Of a DNA stretch of 64,000 nucleotides, positions 33,645 to 42,108 are shown in pieces (position 1 is the stretch's first letter; the number at the start of each line of letters is the position of its first letter). This stretch comes from Thermocrispum agreste DSM 44070. GTDB lineage: Bacteria; Actinomycetota; Actinomycetes; Mycobacteriales; Pseudonocardiaceae. Location of the stretch: contig NZ_ATYX01000007.1 of the NCBI RefSeq assembly GCF_000427905.1, positions 310,001-374,000 of the forward strand. The letters are read 5' to 3'. A program made the position numbers and the translations under genes. Below the pieces are notes generated by a model. It saw only the letters and a program-made list of their open reading frames with translations, had not been told where the DNA came from and ran no database searches.

Positions 33645-34989
33645 CCACGTCGTCAGTGACTTCACCCCCCTCCCCGCCCCCGGTGACGACCACGGCCGCG
33701 ACGGCCCGCTCGGCTGGCCCGGATACGGCGACCAGCGCGACCGCGCCGAGCAGCAGACGGGCGCGAGCGAAGCGGTCGTCTGCGGCCGTGGTCGTCTTGC
33801 CAGCCGGGAGGCGATCGTGATCCACTTCGAGTTCGGCTACCTGGGCGGCTCGCTCGGCGCCGGAGCCGGTGCCCGGATCGCCGACGCTTTCGACCGGGCA
33901 GTGGCGGAACGGCTCCCCGTGGTCACGTTCATCGCCTCGGGTGGCACCCGGATGCAGGAGGGCATGGTCGCCCTGCGGCAGCTGCAGACGCTGGCCCACC
34001 ACTGCGTGCGCCTGCGCGACCACGGGCTGCCGCACGTGGCGGTGCTGAACGATCCGACGACCGGCGGCGTGTGGGCCACCCTCGGATCGTCGGCGGACGT
34101 CGTCGTGGCCCTGCCAGGAGCTCAGGTCGCCTTCGCCGGGCGGCGGGTCCGCTCGGGCCCGGACGCCGACGACCCGGTCTACACCGCCGAGTCGCACTGG
34201 CACGCCGGGCAGGTCGACGAGGTGGTCGGCGCGGACGAGCTCGGTGCCTGCGTGGCCGAGTGGCTGGAGCTGCTGACCGGCGGCTCGCCGGAACCGGCGG
34301 AGGTACCGCGGGCGCTGGGCGGCGCCGACGAGGCCGCGGACGGCTGGCAGGCGGTGCAACGAACCCGGGACGCGCGGCGGCCACGCGCCCAGGCTTACCT
34401 CGACGACTACTTCGACCGCCGCCGCTACATCTCCGGCGACCGGGCGGGTGGCGTCGACAGCGGGATGCTCTGCGGCGTCGGCCGTCGCGGCGGGCGGTCC
34501 ATCGCCTTCGCCGCGCAAACCGGCACCCGGACCACTCCCGCGGGTTTCCGCACCGCGACGCGGCTCGTGCGGCTGGCCGACCGGCTCGGCCTGCCCGTGC
34601 TGACCCTCGTGGACACCCCGGGCGCGGCCGCCGACCCGGAGGCGGAGCGGGCGGGCGTCGGACCGGCGATCGCGGAACTGTTCACCACCATCGCGGCCGC
34701 GCGCGTCCCGGTCACCACGCTGGTGATCGGGGAAGGCGGGTCCGGTGGTGCGCTGGCCGCGTGCTCCCCCGACCGGCTGTGGATCACCCCGGACGCCTAC
34801 TTCTCGGTGATCGCTCCCGAGCTGGCGGCCGCCATCCTCAAGCGGCCGGAGGCCGAGGTCCCCGACCTGGCCAGGACGCTGCGGCTCCGGCCGAGCGACC
34901 TGCTGGAACTGGGCGTGGTCGACGGCATCGCCGAGGCGCGGCCCCGGCCGGCCACCCCGGTGCACGCGGTCCGCGCCACATCTAGTTGA
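33628..34989 (+). CDS. fused carboxyltransferase (AccD-like plus AccA-like halves)
   Basis: A 453-residue crotonase-fold protein with two carboxyltransferase halves in one chain. The N-half has LGGSLGAGAGARIADAFDRA, FIASGGTRMQEGMVALRQLQ and NDPTTGGVWATLG; the C-half has LPVLTLVDTPGAAADPEAER and GEGGSGGALAACSPDRLWI. There is no four-cysteine zinc finger at the N-terminus and no biotin carboxylase or biotin carrier gene nearby. In the malonate locus it may act as a biotin-independent decarboxylase of malonyl groups, like MdcD/MdcE, taking the place of MatA; this is inference. It overlaps matB by 17 bases. Confidence 0.75.
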   Translation: MRSVLDHVVSDFTPLPAPGDDHGRDGPLGWPGYGDQRDRAEQQTGASEAVVCGRGRLASREAIVIHFEFGYLGGSLGAGAGARIADAFDRAVAERLPVVTFIASGGTRMQEGMVALRQLQTLAHHCVRLRDHGLPHVAVLNDPTTGGVWATLGSSADVVVALPGAQVAFAGRRVRSGPDADDPVYTAESHWHAGQVDEVVGADELGACVAEWLELLTGGSPEPAEVPRALGGADEAADGWQAVQRTRDARRPRAQAYLDDYFDRRRYISGDRAGGVDSGMLCGVGRRGGRSIAFAAQTGTRTTPAGFRTATRLVRLADRLGLPVLTLVDTPGAAADPEAERAGVGPAIAELFTTIAAARVPVTTLVIGEGGSGGALAACSPDRLWITPDAYFSVIAPELAAAILKRPEAEVPDLARTLRLRPSDLLELGVVDGIAEARPRPATPVHAVRATSS

Positions 34990-34998
34990 TACATCAAC
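34985..34998. promoter_or_regulatory. GTTGAT-AC-ATCAAC palindrome
   Basis: A 14-bp inverted repeat with perfect 6-bp arms in an AT-rich stretch directly after the carboxyltransferase stop and 55 bases before the next ATG. The form TTGATACATCAA is typical of MarR-type operators. No MarR gene lies beside it. Confidence 0.5.
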
Positions 34999-35052
34999 CA
35001 AATCGCCATAGCATGGTCGACGCAGCATCGGCCGCAACAGAGCGGAGCGGAC

Positions 35053-37215
35053 ATGAGGCCACGGACCGCGTTGATCAGGCTTGGCGTCGACATCGGCGAG
35101 TTCACCGATCCCGCCGGCGCGGTGGAGCGCGCCGTCGAGGCGGAGCGGCTCGGTTACGACTACGTACTGGCCGCGAGCACCGAAGGCGGCCTGGACGCCT
35201 GGGCGTTGCTCAGCTGGACGGCCGCTCGCACGGAACGGATCGGCCTGGTCGCCGCGGGCCTGGACGTGGCGGAGATCCGTCCGGCGGTGCTCGCCAGGGC
35301 GGCAGGCAGCCTCGACGTGCTCGGCAAGGGCCGGGTGACACTGGAGCTTCGGCCGGGCCCGGCGGCCGCCGAGGCAGTGACGGTGCTCCGCCGGATGTGG
35401 GACACCTCGCAGCGTCGTGTCCACCACGACGGAGCGTTCCGGCTGGCCGGGGCCGAGCCCGGCCCGCTCCCAGCGCACGACGTGCGCATTTGGATCGGCG
35501 GGGACGACCCGAACGCTGTCAAGGTAGCCGCGGACGCAGCGGACGGGTGGCGTGCAGGCGTTCCCGGACAAGACAGTCGGCAGCTGGCCCGGACCATGCA
35601 GCTGCTGGCGAAAGCCCTCGCCGAAGCCGGCCGCGACGAGCGCGAACTGGATCGCGTGGTCACACTGCCGGACACGGTCGGCGCGCAGGACGTCGAGACC
35701 TTGGCTTCACTGGTCACCGAACACGGAGTCACGACGTTCGTGCTGCGGGTCGACGAGCGGTCCCCGGCGGATGCGCTCGAGCGGTTCGCGCGCGAGGTTG
35801 CGCCGCGGCTGAACGAGGCCGCTCAGCACGCGATGACGGAAGGACGCTTCTCACCCGTCCCGATGCGGCGTGCCGAGGTGCGCGCCCAGCGGGTGCCGGG
35901 CATCGACTACGACGGGCTGCCCGCCAACCTCGCGGCGACCGCCGTCGAGCCGGGTGACCTGCTCTACCCCACCACTCGCTCGACCTATCTGCGCGGCGGC
36001 GCGCCCGGGTTGGTGCTCCGCCCGCAAACGGTGGACGACGTGGTCGATGCGGTGGCGTTCGCCCACCGGCACCGGCACGTCCCGCTCGGGATTCGCAGCG
36101 GCGGGCACGGCATCAGCGGCCGATCCACCAATGACGGCGGCTTGGTGATCGATCTCGGCGCACTGAACGCCATCGAAGTGCTCGACGAGGATCGGCGGCT
36201 GGTCCGCATCGGGCCGGGCGCCCGATGGCGTGACGTCGCCAGGGCGCTGCAGCCGTACGGGTGGGCGCTCGGCTCGGGCGACTACGGCGGCGTCGGCGTC
36301 GGCGGCCTGGCGACCTCGGGCGGGATCGGGTACCTGAGCCGCAAGCACGGACTCACCATCGACCACCTGCAGGCGGTGGACATGGTCCTCGCCGACGGCT
36401 CCACGGTGCGGGCCAGCCACGCGGAGAACCCCGAGTTGTTCTGGGCGGTGCGCGGGGCGGGCGCCGGCTTCGGCATCGTGACCGGGTTCGAATTCACCGT
36501 GGACGAGGTGAGCGACGTTGGCTGGGCACAGCTGGCGTTCTGGGTGGCCGATCCGGCCGACTTCCTGCTGAAGTTCGGCGCAGCGGTCACCGCGGCGCCG
36601 CGTGAGACGACACCGTTCCTCATCATGAACAGCAGCTCCGCGCAGGTGATGGCGATGGTGGCGACGGACGACCCGGACGAGATCCTGGCGCAGCTTCGCC
36701 CGATCGCCCAGATCGCGCCCCTGGTGCAGCAGCAAGTGGTGGTCGCCCCCTACGCGGCGGTGATGAACATGTTCCCCGACGCTCCGCACCAGGGCCGCGG
36801 CGAACCGGTCTCGCGGTCCGGCCTGGTCACGTCCATCACTCCGGAGTTCGCCGAGGACAGCGCTCGGCTGCTCGCCAGCGGCGCGGTGCACTGGTTCCAG
36901 CTGCGCAGCATGGGTGGCGCGATCGCCGACGTGGCACCGGAGGAGACCGCGTTCGCCCACCGCGACGCGGCTTTCCAGATCACCGCCATGGGCAGCCATC
37001 CCCAGCGGGTGGACCGCTGGTGGAACGAGCTGCGCAAGCATTTCAGCGGCATCTACCTCAACTTCGAAAGCGACACCAGCCCGCAGCGGGTGGCCGAGGC
37101 GTTCCCGCCCCCAGTGCTGTCGCGGCTGCGCAAGCTCAAGGCCGAGCTCGACCCGACCGGCTTGTTCCGGGACAACTTCACCCTTGCCGAGAACCCCGTG
37201 GGGAGAACAGCATGA
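35053..37215 (+). CDS. fusion protein: luciferase-like monooxygenase domain plus berberine-bridge-type FAD oxidase
   Basis: A 720-residue protein. Residues 1-260 form a luciferase-like (LLM) barrel as in F420- or FMN-dependent enzymes: IRLGVDIGEFTDPAGAVERA, LSWTAARTERIGLV, LARAAGSLDVLGKGRVTLEL, DVRIWIGGDDPNAVK. After a linker, 290-715 is an FAD_binding_4 plus BBE oxidase: GLVLRPQTVDDVVDAVAFA, IRSGGHGISGRSTNDGGLVI (His that usually carries FAD), GGLATSGGIGYLSRKHGL and a C-terminal NFESDTS ... DPTGLFRDNFT. The reading frame is continuous. The LLM half is shorter than usual. The gene overlaps the following LLM gene by four bases. Confidence 0.85.
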   Translation: MRPRTALIRLGVDIGEFTDPAGAVERAVEAERLGYDYVLAASTEGGLDAWALLSWTAARTERIGLVAAGLDVAEIRPAVLARAAGSLDVLGKGRVTLELRPGPAAAEAVTVLRRMWDTSQRRVHHDGAFRLAGAEPGPLPAHDVRIWIGGDDPNAVKVAADAADGWRAGVPGQDSRQLARTMQLLAKALAEAGRDERELDRVVTLPDTVGAQDVETLASLVTEHGVTTFVLRVDERSPADALERFAREVAPRLNEAAQHAMTEGRFSPVPMRRAEVRAQRVPGIDYDGLPANLAATAVEPGDLLYPTTRSTYLRGGAPGLVLRPQTVDDVVDAVAFAHRHRHVPLGIRSGGHGISGRSTNDGGLVIDLGALNAIEVLDEDRRLVRIGPGARWRDVARALQPYGWALGSGDYGGVGVGGLATSGGIGYLSRKHGLTIDHLQAVDMVLADGSTVRASHAENPELFWAVRGAGAGFGIVTGFEFTVDEVSDVGWAQLAFWVADPADFLLKFGAAVTAAPRETTPFLIMNSSSAQVMAMVATDDPDEILAQLRPIAQIAPLVQQQVVVAPYAAVMNMFPDAPHQGRGEPVSRSGLVTSITPEFAEDSARLLASGAVHWFQLRSMGGAIADVAPEETAFAHRDAAFQITAMGSHPQRVDRWWNELRKHFSGIYLNFESDTSPQRVAEAFPPPVLSRLRKLKAELDPTGLFRDNFTLAENPVGRTA

Positions 37216-38123
37216 CCGACTACGGACACGAGTTGTTGTTTGGCACCTTCGTCACCCCCACGGCGCAGCCGGTGCGGCATGCGGTCGAGCAAGCCGTCGT
37301 GGCCGATCGTGCGGGCCTCGACCTGGTCACGTTCCAGGACCACCCCTACGTCGCCCGGTTCCACGACACGTGGACGCTCATCGCTTACGCCGCGGCACGC
37401 ACCGAACGCGTGCGCCTGACCGCGAACGTGACGAACCTGCCGTTGCGCCCGCCGGCCCAGCTCGCACGCAGTGTGGCGACGCTCGACCGGCTGTCCGGTG
37501 GCCGCATCGAGCTCGGTCTCGGCGCCGGAGGCCACTGGGACGCCATCGCGTCGATGGGCGGCAGGCGGCTCCGGCCGGGCGAGTCGATCGAGGCGCTCGA
37601 GGAAGCCGTGCAGATCATTCGCGGGGTGTGGGACACCGACACGCGAGGCGGCTTGACCCTGGAAGGCAAGTACTACTCCGTGCGCGGCATGAAGCGGGGC
37701 CCTGCTCCGGCGCATCGGCCGGGCATCTGGATCGGCGCCTACAAGCCGCGCATCCTGCGCACCATCGGCCGGATCGGTGACGGCTGGTTGCCGTCCTACC
37801 AGTACCTGCCGAACGGACCCGACCACCTGGCCTCCGGCAGCGCGATCATCGACGAAGCCGCGGAATCCGTCGGCCGGGATCCACGGGACATCCGGCGGCT
37901 GCTGAACATCACCGGCGAGTTCGCCGAGACCAGCCGGGGGTTCCTGCAAGGACCACCGGACCAGTGGGTGGAAGAACTGACCGACCTCGCGCTGACCTAC
38001 GGCACCAGCGTGTTCGTGCTGGTCTCCGACGACACCACGACGACCGAGGTGTTCGCCAAGGAAGTCGCCCCCGCAGTACGCGAGGAGGTGCAACGGGAGC
38101 GCGCCGCCCAGCCGACCGGGTGA
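37212..38123 (+). CDS. luciferase-like (LLM class) flavin- or F420-dependent oxidoreductase
   Basis: A 303-residue LLM-fold enzyme. HELLFGTFVTPTAQPVRHAV, RAGLDLVTFQDHPYVARFHD, RLTANVTNLPLRPPAQLARS, RIELGLGAGGHWDAIASMGG and PGIWIGAYKPRILRTIGRIG are standard blocks; GAGG and the DHPY loop fit the F420-dependent subgroup. The substrate is unknown. It is coupled by an ATGA overlap to the fused LLM-FAD gene; the two probably act in the same pathway, one as hydride donor or oxygenase, the other as oxidase. Confidence 0.88.
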   Translation: MTDYGHELLFGTFVTPTAQPVRHAVEQAVVADRAGLDLVTFQDHPYVARFHDTWTLIAYAAARTERVRLTANVTNLPLRPPAQLARSVATLDRLSGGRIELGLGAGGHWDAIASMGGRRLRPGESIEALEEAVQIIRGVWDTDTRGGLTLEGKYYSVRGMKRGPAPAHRPGIWIGAYKPRILRTIGRIGDGWLPSYQYLPNGPDHLASGSAIIDEAAESVGRDPRDIRRLLNITGEFAETSRGFLQGPPDQWVEELTDLALTYGTSVFVLVSDDTTTTEVFAKEVAPAVREEVQRERAAQPTG

Positions 38124-38279
38124 CCCCTGACCGGCCGGGGTGCGTCAGCCGCACAGCGCCGTCGACGGGCACCGCCCTCTGCGACCACTCGCCGTGATCT
38201 CCGGCTGCTCGATGGTTGGCACGGATTTCTTGGCCGCGTCGTCGGGTGCGGTCGCGCATTCCAAGCTGCGACTCGCGCA

Positions 38280-38887
38280 TCACATCACCTGGCCCAGGGG
38301 GACCGTTGCAACCATCCGTAGCAGCCCTGTCCGCAACAGCACCCGCAGCAGCCATACCGCGGCGGCGCACAGCTTCCTCTGCGGAAGAACTGCACCGGCC
38401 TCATCGTCTCCGTCATCGCCGGAGTCGTGGTCGTCGCTGTCGCCTTGCCCCCGGTTCGTCCTCAGCGACGACAAGAGCGATGACAAGAGCGACGACAAGG
38501 ACGACAAGGACACCGCTGCGGCGAGCTCGTCAGCCGCCGCAAGCGCTCCCAGCCCGGTCCCGGCCAAGCGTGGCGTCGCGCTCGATCCGGCGACGACATG
38601 CCGCAGGAATACGTCCAGCAAGCCACAGCAGTCGCCCACCAGGTGGTGGACGCTCTCAACAAGCACGACGCCGAGCTCGGCGGACAGCTCACCTGCGAGG
38701 GCTCGGTCGTGCCCGCGCTGAATTCATGCCGGAGGACCAGCAGGCTCGTTTCGTCGGCGCAGGCCCGACCGCATCGATCAAGTTGAGCGCCGGCATCCGG
38801 CTCAACTACGACGGCAAGCCAGGCGCCACCCGCACGACGCTCATCGTGCGGCGTGATGGCGTGTGGTGCGTGGACATGATGATCTGA
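38280..38887 (+). pseudogene. decayed gene for a membrane-anchored NTF2/DUF4878-like protein
   Basis: Pieces of one recognisable protein lie in three frames. A QQHPQQPYRGGAQ-type proline-glutamine start and a membrane helix TGLIVSVIAGVVVVAVAL (about 38390-38445) are in one frame. The Asp/Lys and Ala/Ser linker SDDKSDDKSDDKDDKDTAAA is in the next. MPQEYVQQATAVAHQVVDAL from 38598 is back in the first. The end MPEDQQARFVGAG ... TLIVRRDGVWCVDMMI up to 38887 is in the third. At least three frameshifts are needed to join them. No start codon in good context is seen. Sequencing error could mimic this. Confidence 0.6.
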
Positions 38888-38938
38888 CGGCGGTCACCGA
38901 ACGACGGATCACAACCGGCCCGGTGGACGCCGAAGCGG

Positions 38939-39559
38939 TCACCGTGAAGCCATGTCGCCGGTGCCCGGCACCCCTTCGGCCAGCCCGTAGCGCAGGTGCA
39001 CGATGCCCGCCGGGCCGGCCGTGGGCGGCTCCAGCAACTTCAGGTTCGACGGCACCGCGCCACCGTCGAAGACCTGCTTGCCGGTGCCGAGCACGATCGG
39101 GTGCACCCACAGGCCGAGCTCGTCGAAGAGCTTCTCGGCCAGCAGGGTCTGCACCAGGTTCAGGCTGCCGACCACTTTCACGTGCTCGTGGCGGGCCCGG
39201 ATGTCGCGCACCTCGCTGACCAGGTCCGCGCCGATCTGTTGCGACCCGGCCCAGGACAAGTCGGGCTTACCGCGCGAAGCCACGTACTTGGGGATGCGGT
39301 TGAACAATTCCGCGAACGCGGCGTCCTCGCCGTCCTGCTGATACGGCCAGTAGGCGGCGAAGATCTCGTACGTGCGACGGCCGAGCAGCAGGGCGTCGGT
39401 GTGTTCGTACGCGGCGGCGATCTTCTCGCCCGTGGCCTCGTCCAGCAGTGGTGCCTGCCAGCCGCCGTAGGCGAAGTTCAGCGGATCCTCGTCCGGGCTG
39501 CCCGGCGCTTGGCCGACCAGGTCCAGTGTCGTGAACAGCTCGATCTCGATGAAACCCAT
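38939..39559 (-). CDS. RibD/dihydrofolate-reductase-fold reductase
   Basis: A 206-residue stand-alone RibD C-terminal-type reductase. IEIELFTTLDLVGQAPGSPD, DALLLGRRTYEIFAAYWPYQ, HVKVVGSLNLVQTLLAEKLF and DELGLWVHPIVLGTGKQVFD are the usual blocks with the NADPH-binding VVGS and the VLGTGK turn. Such proteins are common in actinomycetes and their substrates are mostly unknown; a folate role is not implied. GGGAGA precedes the ATG. Confidence 0.85.
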   Translation of the reverse strand: MGFIEIELFTTLDLVGQAPGSPDEDPLNFAYGGWQAPLLDEATGEKIAAAYEHTDALLLGRRTYEIFAAYWPYQQDGEDAAFAELFNRIPKYVASRGKPDLSWAGSQQIGADLVSEVRDIRARHEHVKVVGSLNLVQTLLAEKLFDELGLWVHPIVLGTGKQVFDGGAVPSNLKLLEPPTAGPAGIVHLRYGLAEGVPGTGDMASR

Positions 39560-39856
39560 GGAGTCTCCCGGTGATGAGAAAACGTCGTCGTGACGGGTAG
39601 ACCCAGCGCCCGGCAGAACTCATCGGTCGCGATACACCCGCCCACGCGATGCCGCGCTGGCAGGCGGACACGAGCCGCCGTCCACCTCTTGTCGGCATCG
39701 GGCCCCTGTCCGCTACCCGGCTGCGCGCCTTCGTCGGGCCGGTCGCGGCTTTCCGCCGCGCCAAAGCCAACGCTTCGATGAACTTTGTCCAAAATGACCA
39801 CAGCCCGGGCCCCGTTGTGCAAAGCTCACGGCACCAACGAACGGGGGTCAGCAAGC

Positions 39857-40429
39857 ATGGCCGAAGTGTCCGACCCGCGCGGGGTCTTCCAGGTCCGGGC
39901 TAGCGACGACGTGATCGAAGGCGTGACCGTCTCGCCGCTGTGGGAGCGCTACTACCCGGACCCACAGGAGTTCTGCAAGGTGCTCAGCGAAACCATCCGC
40001 GCCGCGTTGCCGGCTCCGGACGAAGCCGATCAGCGAGAGGACTTGCCCGATCGGCGGCATCAGGCCGACGAGCTCAGGCCGATGGAGCTGGAGCGGTCCA
40101 GGAGCTTCTGGAACAACTTCCACCTGCTGCAACGCAAGCTGGAGCAGCGGCGCGAGCGAGCACTCGCCGGAGAGCTGCCGGAATGGGAGCCACCCGAGCC
40201 GGTCGAGGACGAGCACAAACGCTGGGGCGTCGATTTCGACGCCGACGGGCGCTTCGCGATGATCGGGATCGCGCCGGAGGTGTTCGAGAACGCCAGCGCG
40301 GCCATGCTGTCGAACCTGATCAGCGAGGCCCTGCGCGACCTGCACCTGAACCAGGGCCGTCCCGCCGATCCGGAGTGGGAGGAAATCACCGAGCTGCAGG
40401 CCAACTGCGAGAAGTTCCTGGCCGGATGA
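39857..40429 (+). CDS. protein of unknown function, possible YbaB-like C-terminal fold
   Basis: A 190-residue acidic protein. The N-half has several Trp/Tyr-containing helices (PLWERYYPDPQEFCKVLSET, RSRSFWNNFHLLQRKLEQRR). The C-terminal strand-helix pattern WGVDFDADGRFAMIGIAPEV ... AAMLSNLISEALRDLHLN resembles the hairpin and helix of YbaB/EbfC proteins. It precedes the 423-residue helical gene by 36 bases and is surely co-transcribed. Such YbaB-like plus helical-protein pairs occur near type VII secretion loci, but no ESX component is present here. Function unknown. Confidence 0.6.
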   Translation: MAEVSDPRGVFQVRASDDVIEGVTVSPLWERYYPDPQEFCKVLSETIRAALPAPDEADQREDLPDRRHQADELRPMELERSRSFWNNFHLLQRKLEQRRERALAGELPEWEPPEPVEDEHKRWGVDFDADGRFAMIGIAPEVFENASAAMLSNLISEALRDLHLNQGRPADPEWEEITELQANCEKFLAG

Positions 40430-40465
40430 CGCCTGCCGGACACGTCTGAGGAACGGAAGGATTCG

Positions 40466-41737
40466 ATGTCGGTCGAAGACACCATCAAGAAGATCAGGCA
40501 GGCGTGCACCGACATGGAGAAGGCGTACGCCGACCTCGCCAAGATGGCCAAGCCGGCCATGGACCAGCTGCAAACCGCCATCGGCAACCTGTACCAGTGG
40601 AAGTACACGCTCTACCCGCGCGGCAGCACCAAGCCGGTGGTGGAGTACCGGGACACCCGCTACAACTGGTTCGAGCGGTACGTCCTGCTCAGCATGGGCG
40701 GGGGATGGACCGAGGAACACGTCCCCCACCCGCGGGCGGAGGAAGCCAGGCAGCGGGTCAGGGAGCTGCTCGGCAAGGCCAACGCCAACGACGAGGTGTT
40801 CGAGGCCAGGGTCTCCAGCATCGCGGAGACGCCGCGGAAGGTCGCCGACACGCTGGAGGTGTGGCTCCGCGTCCGGGATTCGCTGAGCAAGAAGGTCGGC
40901 GCGGCGATCCCCAGCGACCCCGCCTACATCCCGACGACGGCGGAGGAAGGCTGGGAGAGCCCGCTGGCCAGCAGCGCCTACGGGGCGATCGTGTCGTCGC
41001 AGAACCGGGCGGCGGACGGCGCGCGGCAGGTGATCAGCGGGCTGATCGACAACAGCGCGAAGTTCCTGGCCAGCATCGAGCAGACGCTGGCGGCCTACGC
41101 CAATCAGACGGTCGAGCTCAACAAGTACTACACCAACATCATCAGCGGCGCCGGCGGCTTGTTGAAGAAGCCCGACTTCTCCACCATCACGGGCCTGATC
41201 GACGAGGGCTTCAAGGTGGTGAACGGGCTCGCCGAGAAGGAACTGCGCGAGGCCAAGGACTTCGCCAGCATGCTCAACAGGTCGATCGAAGCCATGCTGG
41301 CCATCGAGAAGCTCAACGGTGACATCGACGCGTTGAGCGAACGGGAGACCGACCAGGGGTGGCCGGCCCCGATCGCGATCAAGGCGGCGCCGCCGGACGG
41401 CACCCCGGACCGCGGCGAGCTGGTGATGGACGCCAGGTACTTCACCGACCATGCGAAGTTCTGGGACGACATTTCGGGGGATCTGAAGGATCTGAGCAGT
41501 CAGGCCAAGACCGTGCCGGACATCCCGACGATGTTCACCAAGGTGCCGACGTTCTCGGCGGACCAGTCGACGGCGTTGAACAAGCTGGCCGACCGGATCA
41601 CCGACGACGTGCTGAGCCAGGGCAGCAGGGCGACCGCCGAGCTGGCCGACAAGTTGCGCGCGGCCAGGCACGACTACCTGATGCGGGAACTGCAGAACGA
41701 GCAAGAGGTCCGCGCGATCGAGCAGGAGCTGGACTGA
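40466..41737 (+). CDS. long helical protein of unknown function
   Basis: A 423-residue protein with GGAAGGA before the ATG. It is nearly all helix: an opening MSVEDTIKKIRQACTDMEKA segment of WXG100-like length, an aromatic-rich stretch (NLYQWKYTLYP, YRDTRYNWFERYVLLSMGGG), then long amphipathic helices (SQNRAADGARQVISGLIDNS, LAAYANQTVELNKYYTNII, ITGLIDEGFKVVNGLAEKEL). It ends in a charged coiled-coil-like helix. There is no signal peptide, membrane segment or recognised enzyme motif. It could be a secreted helical effector or a structural protein; I cannot decide. Confidence 0.65.
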   Translation: MSVEDTIKKIRQACTDMEKAYADLAKMAKPAMDQLQTAIGNLYQWKYTLYPRGSTKPVVEYRDTRYNWFERYVLLSMGGGWTEEHVPHPRAEEARQRVRELLGKANANDEVFEARVSSIAETPRKVADTLEVWLRVRDSLSKKVGAAIPSDPAYIPTTAEEGWESPLASSAYGAIVSSQNRAADGARQVISGLIDNSAKFLASIEQTLAAYANQTVELNKYYTNIISGAGGLLKKPDFSTITGLIDEGFKVVNGLAEKELREAKDFASMLNRSIEAMLAIEKLNGDIDALSERETDQGWPAPIAIKAAPPDGTPDRGELVMDARYFTDHAKFWDDISGDLKDLSSQAKTVPDIPTMFTKVPTFSADQSTALNKLADRITDDVLSQGSRATAELADKLRAARHDYLMRELQNEQEVRAIEQELD

Positions 41738-42108
41738 CGGCCGAGCCGCACCTGGGGCGCGGCTTCGCAGTATCCGGACCGACAGGCGGCCGGGGACGCG
41801 GCAAGCGACCCCGGCCGCCTGTCGTGTGCCCGTTGTTGTGTGGTCGTCTTCTCCGTCGCTTTTCCGTCCCCCCACGCCCTCCCCCACGGGCTCCTGGGCC
41901 TGGACGCCTGGCTGCCCCGCCACCGGCAACCAAGCACACATCACACCGGCCCGGACCGGGCAATTCCCCCGTGCGGTAGCTCAGCGGGCCGCCACAATCG
42001 ACCACGTCCGGGACGATGTCCGTCCCGTCGTCTGCGCCACCGTCCCTGAGCGCCCCGCACCTCGACTCGCCTGCCGCGCGGGCACACCTGCGGGTCCGGG
42101 CTGCGCGA
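41738..42108. other. gene-free convergent region
   Basis: A gap of 371 bases between the helical-protein gene and the convergent SGNH hydrolase. It contains the strong terminator at 41781-41823. Nothing else is recognised. Confidence 0.5.
41781..41823 (+). terminator. 15-bp-stem terminator hairpin
   Basis: GACAGGCGGCCGGGG (41781-41795) pairs perfectly with CCCCGGCCGCCTGTC (41809-41823) around a 13-base loop, 43 bases after the upstream stop. A T/G-rich stretch (GTTGTTGTGTGG) follows shortly. Confidence 0.75.

Noticed and set aside
41971-42000. GGTAGCTCAG resembling a tRNA D-arm
   Set aside because: No acceptor stem, anticodon arm or T-loop can be folded around it.
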